This document shows positions 35,735 to 45,025 of a DNA stretch of 64,000 bases, piece after piece. The notes under the pieces are model-generated. The model saw only the letters and a program-made list of their open reading frames with translations, searched no databases and had not been told where the DNA came from. The translations under genes were made by a program, and so were the position numbers. Origin of the DNA: Tritonibacter scottomollicae (GTDB lineage Bacteria > Pseudomonadota > Alphaproteobacteria > Rhodobacterales > Rhodobacteraceae); assembly GCF_003003215.1 (NCBI RefSeq), contig NZ_PVUF01000008.1:62001-126000 (forward strand), read 5' to 3'. Positions within the stretch are counted from its first letter, which is position 1, and each line of letters starts with the position of its first letter.

Positions 35735-36991
35735 CTAGCGTGCGTAAGGATCGCTGAGCGCGGGCAATACAGTGCCGGTGCAGTCGCCGAAACCGATGGT
35801 ATAGCCATCGCCCTTCGCCGCGCCCTTCAGGGTCAGCGTATCGCCATCCTCGATGAAGCTGCGGCTCTCGCCTGTGGGCAGGGTTAACGGCTCCTTGCCG
35901 CCCCAGCTGAGCTCCAGGAGCGAGCCGCGTTGGTCCTTTTCAGGGCCTGAAATGGTTCCGGAGCCGAGGAGGTCGCCCGGGGTCATCGGGCAGCCGGAGG
36001 TGGTGTGATGCGCCAGTTGCTGCGCGGCGGAATAGTACATTTCCTTGTAGTTGGTGCGCGCGATGGTGGCGCCCTCGCCGCCTTCGGGCCGCAGGGTGAC
36101 CTCCAGTTCGATGTCATACAGCATCGGGCCGCAGTCTTTCAGATGGTCCAGAAGCTCTACCTCGCGGGAGGGCGTGTCGCAGCGGAACGGTTCGAGCGCC
36201 GCCTTGGTGACGATCCAAGGGCTAATGGAGGTGGCGGTCGCCTTGGCTTGGAACGGGCCCAGCGGCTGGTATTCCCAAGCCTGGATGTCGCGGGCCGACC
36301 AATCGTTCAGCAGCACATAGCCAAAGATGTTGTCATCGGCTTCCTGTACCGTGATCGGACCCTCGGAGGGGGTGCCGACAAGCGCGCCCATCTCCAGTTC
36401 GATGTCGAAGCGCGCGCAGGGTGCCCAGCGAGGGGCTGCATCATTCGGCCCCTTCAGTTGCCCCCAGGGGCGGCGCACATCGGTGCCGGAGACCATGACC
36501 GACGAGGCACGGCCGTTATAACCGATCGGGATATGCAGCCAGTTCGGCGGCAACGCATTCTCGGCGCCGCGGAACATGGTGCCCACATTGGTGGCGTGGT
36601 GACGGCCAGCATAGAAATCGGTGTATTCCGACACGATCACCGGCATGTGCAGCTCTGCATCAGCCATGGGAACAAGGCAGGGCTCCACCTTCTTCTGCTC
36701 TTCGGCACCATCCTGCAGCAAAGCGATCAGGCGATTGCGCAGGGCGGTCCAGAGTGCCGGGCCTTCTTCCATGATCTCGTTCCAGAACGGCATCTCGAAC
36801 ATCGGTTCGTCACCCAGATCCACCAGCCCTGCGGCCTCGGCTGCTTGCAAATCAAGGATCATGTCGCCGATGGCCACGCCGCAGCGCGGATCGGTGCCTG
36901 CGGTGGAAAACACGCCGTAAGGCAAGTTGTTGAGCGGGAAGGGGTGATCGGCGGAATTGGCCGAGGTGACCCAGGATTTTTTCAAAGGCAT
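35735..36991 (-). CDS. fahA: Fumarylacetoacetase
   Basis: Last enzyme of homogentisate degradation: hydrolyses fumarylacetoacetate to fumarate and acetoacetate. The 418 aa fit the eukaryotic-type FAH, with an N-terminal SH3-like domain and the C-terminal catalytic domain. Motifs YTDFYAGRHHATNVGTMFR and FGYVLLNDWSARDIQAWEYQPLGPF are quoted by their ends YTDFYAG and DWSARDIQ. Two ATGs (36997 and 36991) are six bases apart; AAGGA lies directly before 36997 and six bases from 36991, so 36991 is preferred. Confidence 0.96.
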   Translation of the reverse strand: MPLKKSWVTSANSADHPFPLNNLPYGVFSTAGTDPRCGVAIGDMILDLQAAEAAGLVDLGDEPMFEMPFWNEIMEEGPALWTALRNRLIALLQDGAEEQKKVEPCLVPMADAELHMPVIVSEYTDFYAGRHHATNVGTMFRGAENALPPNWLHIPIGYNGRASSVMVSGTDVRRPWGQLKGPNDAAPRWAPCARFDIELEMGALVGTPSEGPITVQEADDNIFGYVLLNDWSARDIQAWEYQPLGPFQAKATATSISPWIVTKAALEPFRCDTPSREVELLDHLKDCGPMLYDIELEVTLRPEGGEGATIARTNYKEMYYSAAQQLAHHTTSGCPMTPGDLLGSGTISGPEKDQRGSLLELSWGGKEPLTLPTGESRSFIEDGDTLTLKGAAKGDGYTIGFGDCTGTVLPALSDPYAR

Positions 36992-37098
36992 GCGCATTCC
37001 TTGTGGCGGTGAGGGCTCTGTCGGCCCTGCTTCATCTTTTCACAAATATCTCGGGGGTGAATGCGGCCCGTCAGGGCCGCAGAGGGGGCAGCGCCCCG

Positions 37099-38454
37099 TC
37101 ACTTCTTGCCCGGGGTGCCGTCGAATTTCTTCTCCAGCGAGGTCCAGCAGTCGATGTATTCATCCTGCAACGGTGCTTCCTTGGCGGCAAACTCCGTCAG
37201 ATGCTGCGGGAAGCGGGTCTCGAACATGAAGGACATGGTGTTCTCCAGCTTCTCCGGTCCGAGGTTGGAATTCGACGCGCCTTCAAACGCATCTTTGTCC
37301 GGCCCATGCGGCAGCATCATGTTGTGGAGGCTCACGCCACCGGGCACAAACCCCTGTGGTTTGGCATCATACTGGCCGTAGATATTGCCCATCAGCTCCG
37401 ACATGATGTTCTTGTGATACCACGGCGGGCGGAAGGTGTTCTCGGCCACCATCCAGCGTTCGCGGAACAGCACAAAGTCGATATTCGCGGTGCCCGGCTG
37501 GCCCGACGGCGCGGTCAGCACGGTAAAGATCGAGGGGTCCGGATGGTCGAACAGGATGGCGCCGACCGGGCAGTAGGTGCGCAGATCGTATTTGTAAGGC
37601 GCGTAATTGCCGTGCCAGGCCACCACATCCAGCGGGCTCTGGTTGATCTTGGTCTCATGGAACTGGCCACACCATTTCACAGTCAGGGTCGAGGGCACCT
37701 CACGGTCCTCATAGGCAGCCACCGGCGCCTTGAAGTCGCGCGGGTTGGCCATGCAGTTGGCGCCGATCGGGCCACGGCCCGGCAGGTCGAACTTTTGGCC
37801 GTAGTTTTCGCAGACGAACCCGCGCGCCGGCCCCTCCAGCACCTCGACCCGATAGACCAGACCGCGCGGGATGATGGCGATCTCCTTGGGCTCCACATCG
37901 ATGATACCCAGTTCGGTGGCAAAGCGCAGCCGGCCCTCTTGTGGCACCACCAGCAGCTCGGAATCGGCGGAGAAGAAATAGGCGTCCTGCATCGATTCGG
38001 TGACCAAATAGACATGGGTGGCCATGCCGACCTGGGTGTTCACATCCCCCGCCGTGGTCATGCTGCGCATGCCGGTGAGCCAGGTCAGCCCCTCGTCCGT
38101 ATGCGGCACCGGATCCCAGCGGTATTGACCAAGCGAGATCACATCCTCGGGAATATGCGGCGCGCTCTTCCAGTAGGGCAGGTCGATCTTGCTGTAGCGG
38201 TGCGAATGCTTGACGCTGGGACGAATGCGATAGCACCAGGTGCGCTCCGGGCGCTCGGCGGTAAAGGCGGTGCCGGAGAGCTGCTCGCCATAGAGACCAT
38301 ATTCGCATTTCTGCGGGCTGTTCATCCCTTGCGGCAGCGCGCCGGGCAGGGCCTCTGTTTCAAAATCATTGCCAAATCCGGGCATGTAGCCCTCTGTGGT
38401 GCCCTGGTTCGACGGGGCCTGAATCATCTGGTCCGGCAGTGCGTGACGGGTCAT
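37099..38454 (-). CDS. hmgA: Homogentisate 1,2-dioxygenase
   Basis: Non-haem iron ring-cleaving dioxygenase that turns homogentisate into maleylacetoacetate. The 451 aa match the family length. The iron ligands are in [13 protein letters not shown] (His and Glu) and in MLPHGPD (His). The ATG at 38454 has AGGAGG nine bases upstream, so the earlier TTG is rejected. It is the first gene of the minus-strand cluster with fahA, the MBL protein, the hydroxylase, DUF2783 and maiA. It is divergent from a MarR regulator with a dyad between. Confidence 0.97.
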   Translation of the reverse strand: MTRHALPDQMIQAPSNQGTTEGYMPGFGNDFETEALPGALPQGMNSPQKCEYGLYGEQLSGTAFTAERPERTWCYRIRPSVKHSHRYSKIDLPYWKSAPHIPEDVISLGQYRWDPVPHTDEGLTWLTGMRSMTTAGDVNTQVGMATHVYLVTESMQDAYFFSADSELLVVPQEGRLRFATELGIIDVEPKEIAIIPRGLVYRVEVLEGPARGFVCENYGQKFDLPGRGPIGANCMANPRDFKAPVAAYEDREVPSTLTVKWCGQFHETKINQSPLDVVAWHGNYAPYKYDLRTYCPVGAILFDHPDPSIFTVLTAPSGQPGTANIDFVLFRERWMVAENTFRPPWYHKNIMSELMGNIYGQYDAKPQGFVPGGVSLHNMMLPHGPDKDAFEGASNSNLGPEKLENTMSFMFETRFPQHLTEFAAKEAPLQDEYIDCWTSLEKKFDGTPGKK

Positions 38455-38490
38455 TGCGGCCAACCTCCTCTTGCATTTCCTTCTCGGTAA

Positions 38491-38508
38491 TAGTTGGTTT
38501 TGTAACTA
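38491..38508. promoter_or_regulatory. Candidate MarR operator
   Basis: TAGTT and AACTA arms separated by 8 bp in the 60-bp gap between hmgA and the MarR gene. A MarR dimer binding here could block both promoters. Confidence 0.5.
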
Positions 38509-38530
38509 ACAAGGGATGCGGAGTGCACGA

Positions 38531-38986
38531 GTGGACGAAAATGATGATTTTGTAGTGCAGGATTTCCTGCCCTATCTGCTGAACCGGGCGGCGGAGGACT
38601 CCTCTCTGGCGTTTCAGACGCTCTACAAGGGGCGCTACGGGATGCTCCGGACGGAATGGCGGGTGCTGTTTCACCTTGGGATGTATCATCGCATGACGGC
38701 GCGCGACATCAGCACCCGCGCCAAGATCCACAAAACGAAGATCAGCCGCGCCGTGGCGAAGCTTTCGGCGCGGCGCTGGGTCATTCGCAATCGCGATGAA
38801 GCCGACCGTCGCTCGGAGCATCTGGAGCTGACACCTGCCGGACGCAGCGTCTACGAGGATCTGCGCGAACAGGCCAAGATCTATGACCGGCGCCTCACGC
38901 AGGAGTTTTCCGCTGGTGACGTTGCGCTATTGCGCCGTATGTTGCGACAGTTGGCCAGCATGGAGACCTCGGTCGATCCAGATTGA
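38531..38986 (+). CDS. MarR-family transcriptional regulator
   Basis: Winged-helix regulator of 151 aa; the HTH core is MTARDISTRAKIHKTKISRAVAKL, cited as its ends MTARDIS and ISRAVAKL, followed by the wing RNRDEADRRSEHLELT. Two starts are possible: ATG at 38516 without good spacing, and GTG at 38531 with GGAG seven bases upstream, which is preferred. It lies divergent from hmgA and probably represses the homogentisate genes in the absence of an aromatic inducer. The cyclase follows in the same frame after 33 bases. Confidence 0.85.
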   Translation: MDENDDFVVQDFLPYLLNRAAEDSSLAFQTLYKGRYGMLRTEWRVLFHLGMYHRMTARDISTRAKIHKTKISRAVAKLSARRWVIRNRDEADRRSEHLELTPAGRSVYEDLREQAKIYDRRLTQEFSAGDVALLRRMLRQLASMETSVDPD

Positions 38987-39019
38987 GGGCGTGCGGTCAG
39001 GCATGAGGAGGGCGCGGAA

Positions 39020-40288
39020 ATTCGTGCGGCGATTGAAGAACTGAAGACCTGGCTCACACGGCAGGGGCTGAAGGCCCGCAGTCGCGAAGAGATGCTGCGG
39101 AGTTTTTGCGAGCAATTGGTCAACCACGGGGTACCTTTGCTTCGGATGCAGTTGGCGCAGCGCGCATTGCACCCGGAATTCGGCGGCATCGGGTTTACCT
39201 GGACCCGCGCGGATGGAATGAACGCCGAGTATTTCGCCCGCACCGACCACACCGAGGCACCTGTCGAATGGTTGCAGAGCCCGTTCTTCGCGTTGATCGA
39301 AGGGGGGGAAGACGAAATATATGCCGATCTGACCGGGCCGGATGCGGCGCGTTTTCCCATCTTTGAGCGGTTGCGCGCCATGGGGGCGACGAGCTACTTC
39401 GCCCATTGGCAGCCCGTCGGTGAAGTCACCCATGCGGACTATGATGCCACCAGCCAAAAGGCCGAAGGGGTCGTCGGTTCATGGAGCTTTGACGGAGAGC
39501 CCGCGGCAGCGAAGGCCTATCACGCGCTGATCCGAGAGGTGTTTGAAACGCTCGCGCTGGTTTTGTCTGCCGCCAGCAACCGAGAGATGGGCCGGTCGCT
39601 CCTGCAGGTCTATCTGGGGCGCGACGCCGGGGCTCGGGTGCTTTCGGGAGAGATCGCACGCGGCTCTTCCGAGCGGATCGATGCGGTCATCTATCTATTT
39701 GATCTGCGTGGGTTTACCGAACTGTCCGAACGTTTGCCGGGCGAGGATCTGGTCGACCTCCTGAACGATTATTTCGGACATGTGGTGCAGGTCATCCAGG
39801 CCCATGGCGGCAATATTCTCAAGTTCATGGGCGATGGCGTTATGGCGATGTTCAATGTGGGCTCGCTGGGCGAGGATGCGCAGGCAGCGATGCGGGCCAT
39901 ACGAGAGCTGGGGCCGCGGATGGAGCGGGTCAATGCCGTGCGCGCCGCGCAAGGCCTGCCGTTGGCGGGGTATACCATGGCGCTGCATGCGGGCGAGATC
40001 CTCTACGGCAATATCGGCGCGCCCAATCGTCTGGATTTCACGGTGATTGGGCCAGCGGTGAACCTGACTGCGCGGATTGCCGACATGCATCGCACGGTGG
40101 AGCGGTCGATCATCTTGTCCGAGGACGTGCGCAAAGCCGCCGGAGTCGAGGGAGACTGTCTGGTGTCGGTGGGACGTTACATGTTGCGCGGGGTGGCAAC
40201 CCCGATCGAGCTGTTCACTCTCTACGACCCGGATGCAGGTGCCGTCATCGCGACCGACATCGAACCCCCGGAGGGGCGCAAAGCTTAG
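39020..40288 (+). CDS. Class III adenylate/guanylate cyclase
   Basis: The C-terminal half (about residues 220-400) is a class III cyclase: FDLRGFTELSERLP and FMGDGVMAMF carry the two metal-binding Asp residues. The N-terminal half resembles a roseobacter-type sensory region. No ATG, GTG or TTG exists in frame between the MarR stop and the ATG at 39092; but the 24 codons before it encode a plausible family N terminus (IEELKTWLTRQGL), and AGGAGG at 39006 is eight bases from ATT at 39020. I therefore use the ATT, noting that the alternative is a one-base deletion near 39007 that destroyed an ATG start at 39003. The conservative start is 39092 (398 aa). Confidence 0.8.
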   Translation: MRAAIEELKTWLTRQGLKARSREEMLRSFCEQLVNHGVPLLRMQLAQRALHPEFGGIGFTWTRADGMNAEYFARTDHTEAPVEWLQSPFFALIEGGEDEIYADLTGPDAARFPIFERLRAMGATSYFAHWQPVGEVTHADYDATSQKAEGVVGSWSFDGEPAAAKAYHALIREVFETLALVLSAASNREMGRSLLQVYLGRDAGARVLSGEIARGSSERIDAVIYLFDLRGFTELSERLPGEDLVDLLNDYFGHVVQVIQAHGGNILKFMGDGVMAMFNVGSLGEDAQAAMRAIRELGPRMERVNAVRAAQGLPLAGYTMALHAGEILYGNIGAPNRLDFTVIGPAVNLTARIADMHRTVERSIILSEDVRKAAGVEGDCLVSVGRYMLRGVATPIELFTLYDPDAGAVIATDIEPPEGRKA

Positions 40289-40384
40289 CTGGGGCCGCCT
40301 GCACCGAGCGGTTTGCCCGGTGCATTCATTGGTCTGGAGGGGTCGTCGCGCTGAGAGCGTGGCGGGTCTCCCCGCCCCGTGCTG

Positions 40385-41194
40385 TTAGATGTCGATGTCG
40401 ACGTCTGGCAGCTCCAGCGCCTTCATCATGTCGCGCAGCTCCTGCCGTGCGGCGATGTTTGAAATGTTGAGCTGCTTAACGCCCACATCCTTCAGATCCA
40501 GCAGGGTCAGGCCGCGCGGGAACAACTCGCGGAAGATCACCCGCTCGGAGAAGCCCGGTGCAACACGAAAGCCGATCCGCTTGGACAGCATCTTGATCGC
40601 GCGTTCCATCTTTTCCTTGTTGACCATGCGCTGGGTGCCGACACGGTTGCGGATCACGATCCAGTCGATCGGCGGCAGCCCGGCCTGAGCGCGCAGCTGT
40701 CGGGCATTCCAGACCATCTCGGAATAGACCGAGGGGCCTTTGATCTTCTCGCCATGCTCATCCGTGTGGGCGAGCAGATCGAAGTCCACAAAACTGTCGT
40801 TCAGGGGGGTGATCAGGGTGTCGGCGAGGGAATGGGCCACCTGGCTCAAACGGGTGTGGGAGCCGGGGCAGTCGATCAGGATGAAGTCATACTCGGGCTC
40901 CAGCTCGGAGATCGCCTCCGAGAGCCGCAGGTCGTAGATGTTCTCGCCCGGTTGCACCGTGTCGGGGTTGATCTCTGGCAGCTCGTGCAGCGCCACCATT
41001 GGCAGATTGAGATCGGTGGCCGCGATAAACGCGAGGCGGTTTTCGAGGTACCGACCCAACGACCTCTGTCGCAGGTCGAGGTCCAGGCCCGCCACCTTGT
41101 ACCCCATGCGGCCAAGCGTGGTCGCCACATGCATGGAGACGGTGGATTTCCCCGCGCCGCCCTTTTCGTTTCCGACGACAATGATATGCGCCAT
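40385..41194 (-). CDS. mipZ: Division-plane positioning ATPase MipZ
   Basis: ParA-like ATPase of 269 aa. In Caulobacter, MipZ forms a gradient from the poles with ParB and inhibits FtsZ away from mid-cell. The deviant Walker A is KGGAGKST at 11-18, with the DLDLRQRSLGRYLENR region and the FILIDCPGSHTRLS Walker B/switch. The alphaproteobacterial context and the sequence (VSMHVATTLGRMGYKVAGLD) favour MipZ over ParA. It is convergent with the cyclase. Confidence 0.92.
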   Translation of the reverse strand: MAHIIVVGNEKGGAGKSTVSMHVATTLGRMGYKVAGLDLDLRQRSLGRYLENRLAFIAATDLNLPMVALHELPEINPDTVQPGENIYDLRLSEAISELEPEYDFILIDCPGSHTRLSQVAHSLADTLITPLNDSFVDFDLLAHTDEHGEKIKGPSVYSEMVWNARQLRAQAGLPPIDWIVIRNRVGTQRMVNKEKMERAIKMLSKRIGFRVAPGFSERVIFRELFPRGLTLLDLKDVGVKQLNISNIAARQELRDMMKALELPDVDIDI

Positions 41195-41365
41195 CTACCG
41201 GATCCCTTCAAAGCTGCGCCGCTTTTGCGCGGCACCTTTTGTCTTTGAGGTGACTATAGAGTCCAAGAGAATCAATGGAAAGCGGCCAAAACACCCTATT
41301 TAGAGCCTATTGTCGCAATCTGACGCTTCGTGGAAAATGCAGACAATGCGAACGGTCTCTAACGT

Positions 41366-41393
41366 AAAACGCCGCCCCGAAGGACGGCGTTTT
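41366..41393 (-). terminator. Terminator of the rplS-rpmE transcript
   Basis: On the minus strand AAAACGCCG pairs with CGGCGTTTT over a 10-nt loop, 40 bases beyond the rpmE stop. Confidence 0.78.
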
Positions 41394-41432
41394 CTGGAAT
41401 ATCCATGTGGATAAGTCCGTGGAGGGAATGGC

Positions 41433-41654
41433 TCAGAAGCCGAGACCTTCGTATTTCTTTTTGAACTTGGATACGCGGCCACCGGTGTCCATCAGGCGGG
41501 ACGTGCCGCCGGTCCATGCGGGGTGCACGGAGGGGTCGATGTCCAGCGCCAGTTGGTCGCCTTCGTTGCCCCAAGTGGAGCGCATCTGGATGACGGTACC
41601 GTCGGTCAACTTGACGTTGATCGTGTGGTATTCGGGATGGGTGTCTTTTTTCAT
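41433..41654 (-). CDS. rpmE: 50S ribosomal protein L31
   Basis: L31 of 73 aa with the family opening [19 protein letters not shown] and the C-terminal HPAWTGG and SKFKKKY segments. It has no CxxC zinc ribbon, so it belongs to the zinc-independent type common in this group. It lies 11 bases after rplS on the same transcript. Confidence 0.96.
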   Translation of the reverse strand: MKKDTHPEYHTINVKLTDGTVIQMRSTWGNEGDQLALDIDPSVHPAWTGGTSRLMDTGGRVSKFKKKYEGLGF

Positions 41655-41665
41655 GATACCGCTCC

Positions 41666-42037
41666 TTACGCTTTCGCTTTGTAGTTTGCGTCTTCAGCGA
41701 TACGGGCAGATTTGCCGCGACGCGAACGCAGATAGTACAGCTTGGCGCGACGCACGCGACCGCGGCGCACGACTTCGATGTACTCGATGTTGGTGGAGAA
41801 CAGCGGGAATACACGTTCCACACCTTCGCCGAAGGAAATCTTACGAACGGTGAAAGACCCGGCAATGCCGTCGCCGTTCTTGCGGCTGATGCAAACGCCT
41901 TCGTAGGCCTGCACACGGGTGCGCGTGCCTTCAGTCACCTTATAGCCGACGCGGATGGTGTCACCGGCCTTGAAGTCGGGGATGGTTTTCCCCAGCGCAG
42001 CAACTTGCTCCGCTTCGAGTTGTGCGATCAGATCCAT
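41666..42037 (-). CDS. rplS: 50S ribosomal protein L19
   Basis: L19, 123 aa, a protein at the 30S-50S interface; it starts [13 protein letters not shown] and contains the [13 protein letters not shown] and [11 protein letters not shown] segments. AAAGGAG precedes the ATG at 42037. A small hairpin (42056-42073) lies just upstream. In most bacteria rplS directly follows trmD; here an MFS gene, a MerR gene and others intervene. Confidence 0.97.
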   Translation of the reverse strand: MDLIAQLEAEQVAALGKTIPDFKAGDTIRVGYKVTEGTRTRVQAYEGVCISRKNGDGIAGSFTVRKISFGEGVERVFPLFSTNIEYIEVVRRGRVRRAKLYYLRSRRGKSARIAEDANYKAKA

Positions 42038-42310
42038 GATCGTCTCCTTTGCTGCTCGTGGTTATATCCACGAAGTTCGTATGATCCCCAGAGCTGCTGG
42101 TCTTCACCGGGTCCGCAGGGAGTGCCCCATACGCCCGCCAGAGATACGGTCTCGTTGCTTGTCGTCGCCGCTGCTGATTTGCGATACCGCCGAAGAAGAC
42201 TGGCACAGGCAATACAAAGCGGGTCCGGACGACTCAAACCGAGCCCCGGACGCGCGGTTCTTAGGCCAGATCTCCCCTGTTTGCAAGCCTGATACGCGGC
42301 CGTCGGGCCT

Positions 42311-43522
42311 TTAGATCCGGTTTGCTATCGGCTTACGCAGACTGTGCCGAACCAAGGCCACAGCGGCACAGATCAGCAGTACGGTTGCCAATGTGATGAA
42401 GGTGCCGCGATAGCCCGTCGCCTGTACCAGAGGCAGGGTCAGCAAGGGCGACACGATCTGACCGAGAAAGACGGATGTGGTCATGACCCCTGCTGCGCGT
42501 CCGCGCCGGTTGGCGGGGGCGGATTTCAGAGCGATCTCGTTGAAGTTGGGAGAGACCGTGGCAAAGCCCAGACCCACCAGCGTCGCGCCAACGAAGATCA
42601 CGCCGAGGTTCGGGGCCAGCGCAAGTGTGAGCATGCCGCTGCCCATCAATCCAAAGCCGATGGTGAACAGGCCGGTGTGCCCGTACCTCGGCTTGAGCGT
42701 GGCATAGCGTGTCGCCGCCAGCGCGCCTGCGAGGGTGAGCGCGCCCATGACGCCTCCTATGACTGCCGTATTTGTGACGCCGTGGCTGGCAACAAAAAAT
42801 GGCACTTGGGTGGGCATCGTGAAGAAGCAAATGACGGTCAGCATTTGCAGCGCTGCCATGGACCACAGACCCAGGCCAAGGCCGTCTGGCGCGGGGGCTG
42901 TGTCGACAGTTGCCCCGGGTATAGCGGTTGGCGTTTCTGCGGGCTTAGGCTCTCGGATGGCGGTCCACAGGAGGGGCAGGATCAGGAGCGCCAGCCCGTG
43001 AATGGCAAAGACATGCATCGGCGACAGGAGTGCCAGAAAACCGGCCAGGGTGATGGACACCAGCCCACCGATGTTGCGCGCCGAAATCTGCAGGCCAAGG
43101 AGGCGACTGCGGGCCTCATCCTGGAAATAGTCTCCGATCAGTGCGGTTTGTGCGGTCATGATCAGCGCCACGGCGACGCCGAGTGCAAGACGACTGGCCA
43201 GAATGGCTTCCAGACTGTCGAGCACCGTGCCCAGGCTCCCGGCGATCGCAAACAGGATCACGCCGCCCAGCAACAGAATGCGCTTGCCGACACGGTCGGC
43301 GAGCACGCCGGACCAGCCCGCGATCAGCACTACCGCCACGGATGGTGCAGGCACCAGAAACCGGGTCAGCAATGCGGCCTGCGGGTGATCGGCAAAACGG
43401 GCCTCCAGTCCCGGCAGGGCGGGGCTGATGGCGGCGTTCGCCATGGTGGTCAGGGTTGCCGCGAGCAGGAGCGCCACCGCTCGCTGGTCCTTGAAGGGCG
43501 AAAATGAAGAGGACGATGACAT
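42311..43522 (-). CDS. Major facilitator superfamily transporter
   Basis: 403-aa permease with 12 predicted membrane helices and the loop 2-3 motif (GVLADRVGKRI) of the drug:H+ antiporter branch. The N-terminal Ser-rich stretch is cytoplasmic. It is divergent from a MerR regulator with a dyad in between, the usual layout of an inducible efflux pump. The substrate is unknown. Transport of a toxic compound and coupling to MerR are inferred. Confidence 0.88.
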   Translation of the reverse strand: MSSSSSFSPFKDQRAVALLLAATLTTMANAAISPALPGLEARFADHPQAALLTRFLVPAPSVAVVLIAGWSGVLADRVGKRILLLGGVILFAIAGSLGTVLDSLEAILASRLALGVAVALIMTAQTALIGDYFQDEARSRLLGLQISARNIGGLVSITLAGFLALLSPMHVFAIHGLALLILPLLWTAIREPKPAETPTAIPGATVDTAPAPDGLGLGLWSMAALQMLTVICFFTMPTQVPFFVASHGVTNTAVIGGVMGALTLAGALAATRYATLKPRYGHTGLFTIGFGLMGSGMLTLALAPNLGVIFVGATLVGLGFATVSPNFNEIALKSAPANRRGRAAGVMTTSVFLGQIVSPLLTLPLVQATGYRGTFITLATVLLICAAVALVRHSLRKPIANRI

Positions 43523-43567
43523 GTTGTTTCCCTTGCCAATATTCGATTCGAGGCACAGGATGCGAAT

Positions 43568-43581
43568 TCAAGTCAACTTGA
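43568..43581. promoter_or_regulatory. Candidate MerR-family operator
   Basis: TCAAGT and ACTTGA arms separated by 2 bp lie nine bases upstream of the MerR start and 46 bases from the MFS start. The extended form on the minus strand resembles the SoxR site pattern CCTCAAGTT...ACTTGA. Confidence 0.5.
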
Positions 43582-43589
43582 GGTCAAGC

Positions 43590-44009
43590 ATGAAGCTGCT
43601 CGATATCGGCGAAGTCTCTGAGCGCAGCGGGGTGAAACCGTCGGCGCTGCGTTATTACGAGGAGAAGGGTCTGATCCAGTCGCTGTCACGTCACGGGTTG
43701 CGGCGACAGTATGGGCATGAGGTCCTGCAACAGCTCTCGCTTGTTGCGCTGGGCAAACAGGGTGGCTTCACGCTGGACGAGATCGCGGCAATGTTCGGCT
43801 CCGGCGGAAAACCGGATCTGCCACGTGACGATTTGCAGGCCCGTGCCGACGCGATGCGACGACAAGCCCGCCAGATGGAGGCGCTGGCGCAGATGATGCT
43901 GCATGTGGCGGAATGCCCGGCGCCAAACCATCTGGACTGTGACCGTTTTCAACAGTTGCTCCGCGTGGCGGTCCGGGCGCAGCAACGGGGCGGTTCAAAG
44001 CACAGATAG
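43590..44009 (+). CDS. MerR-family transcriptional regulator
   Basis: 139-aa regulator with the HTH (LLDIGEVSERSGVKPSALRYYEEKGLI at 3-29, cited by its start LLDIGEVSERSG) and a dimerisation helix. Two cysteines, Cys109 and Cys117, stand in CPAPNHLDC. It lacks the SoxR CxxCxC iron-sulfur cluster. The ATG at 43590 is the usual MerR start; an in-frame ATG at 43560 would include the operator. The neighbouring MFS pump is the probable target. Confidence 0.88.
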   Translation: MKLLDIGEVSERSGVKPSALRYYEEKGLIQSLSRHGLRRQYGHEVLQQLSLVALGKQGGFTLDEIAAMFGSGGKPDLPRDDLQARADAMRRQARQMEALAQMMLHVAECPAPNHLDCDRFQQLLRVAVRAQQRGGSKHR

Positions 44010-44064
44010 CCCGATAGGGTAGGGCGACGCCGCGCGCGGATGGGCGATGCGGCGTCTGGCAGTA

Positions 44065-44397
44065 TCAGCTCAGGTCTTCGACCCTGGCGTCCGGTGCATT
44101 GGATTGCACCGAAGCGATGCCATTGTCGCGTCCAGACGCGCTGGCGTAGCTTTGCGAGGTGCCGATCACCTGACCATTCGTGGCCTTGAGGTTGAACATA
44201 TGTTTCCCCGCCGCGGTCTCTTTCCGCTCATAGCGCGCGTCGTCTCCGGCGTTCTTTTTGACGGACTCAATACCGTTCTCTGCACTGGACTTTTGTTTGT
44301 AGCCCTCGCTGGCCAGAATGTTCTCGCCATTGCCGGCCTTGAGACGGAACCGGTACTCCCCGGCATTGTCGGTGTAGAGTTCGAATTTTCCAGCCAT
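44065..44397 (-). CDS. YegP-like protein with two DUF1508 repeats
   Basis: 110-aa protein made of two DUF1508 repeats: GKFELYTDNAGEYRFRLKAGNGENIL and GKHMFNLKATNGQVIGTSQSY, cited by GKFELYTD and KHMFNLKATNGQ. The second repeat starts near residue 63. Function is unknown; the E. coli homologue is YegP. It is convergent with the MerR gene. Confidence 0.9.
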   Translation of the reverse strand: MAGKFELYTDNAGEYRFRLKAGNGENILASEGYKQKSSAENGIESVKKNAGDDARYERKETAAGKHMFNLKATNGQVIGTSQSYASASGRDNGIASVQSNAPDARVEDLS

Positions 44398-44624
44398 CAG
44401 CAGTGTCTCCTTGTTGTTCCGTACACTTACTGATCGACTAAAGCATGTCGTGGGAAAACCGGCAACGGTCCGAGTGGTGCTGATCCAACCCGTCGCCCAG
44501 CATGGAACGGGCAGTATTTACACTGGGCAAACAGCCGCCAGACGGCACGGTGAGGGTGCCGAACTTCGATTGACGGCGGGGCGGGGGGACGCCACTATAA
44601 GAGCACCCTTCTGGAGGCGGTTTG

Positions 44625-45017
44625 ATGAATATAAGATATTGTTCTGCATTGATTTTCGCGACACTGGTTGCGGCCGGTTGCGATGTCACAGGGCCGAATT
44701 CAAGCGAGATGGCAGCAAAGCGCGCGCAGAATGATGCGCTCTGGTCGCAGCGCCAGACGGTAACAGACAGCGGCAAGGCTTATGCTTTTAGTGCGGATAC
44801 CACGCGCGAGATTGCCCTTATTGCACCTGCTGCGGGCGGGTTTTCCTATACGGCGTCGGATCTGGAGCGGATCTCGACCGCGCAAACCGGGTGTCAGGCG
44901 CTGTTCCAGGGCGGGTTTCTCGACCTCCTGGATGGTTACACGCCGGGAACCAATCTGCGTGGAACACAAGAAGGTATGGAGAACTTCAGGCGCTGGCAGA
45001 TCAATCTCGACTGCTGA
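44625..45017 (+). CDS. Putative lipoprotein of unknown function
   Basis: A 130-aa protein. The ATG at 44625 has GGAGG at seven bases. The N terminus is a short signal (MNIRYCSALIFATLVAAG) with Cys at the lipobox position in LVAAGC followed by Asp, which would keep it in the inner membrane. The remainder contains an ASDLERISTAQTGC helix and a second cysteine at the C terminus. No family is recognised. It is convergent with trmD, nine bases apart. Confidence 0.65.
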   Translation: MNIRYCSALIFATLVAAGCDVTGPNSSEMAAKRAQNDALWSQRQTVTDSGKAYAFSADTTREIALIAPAAGGFSYTASDLERISTAQTGCQALFQGGFLDLLDGYTPGTNLRGTQEGMENFRRWQINLDC

Positions 45018-45025
45018 GCGTTTCC

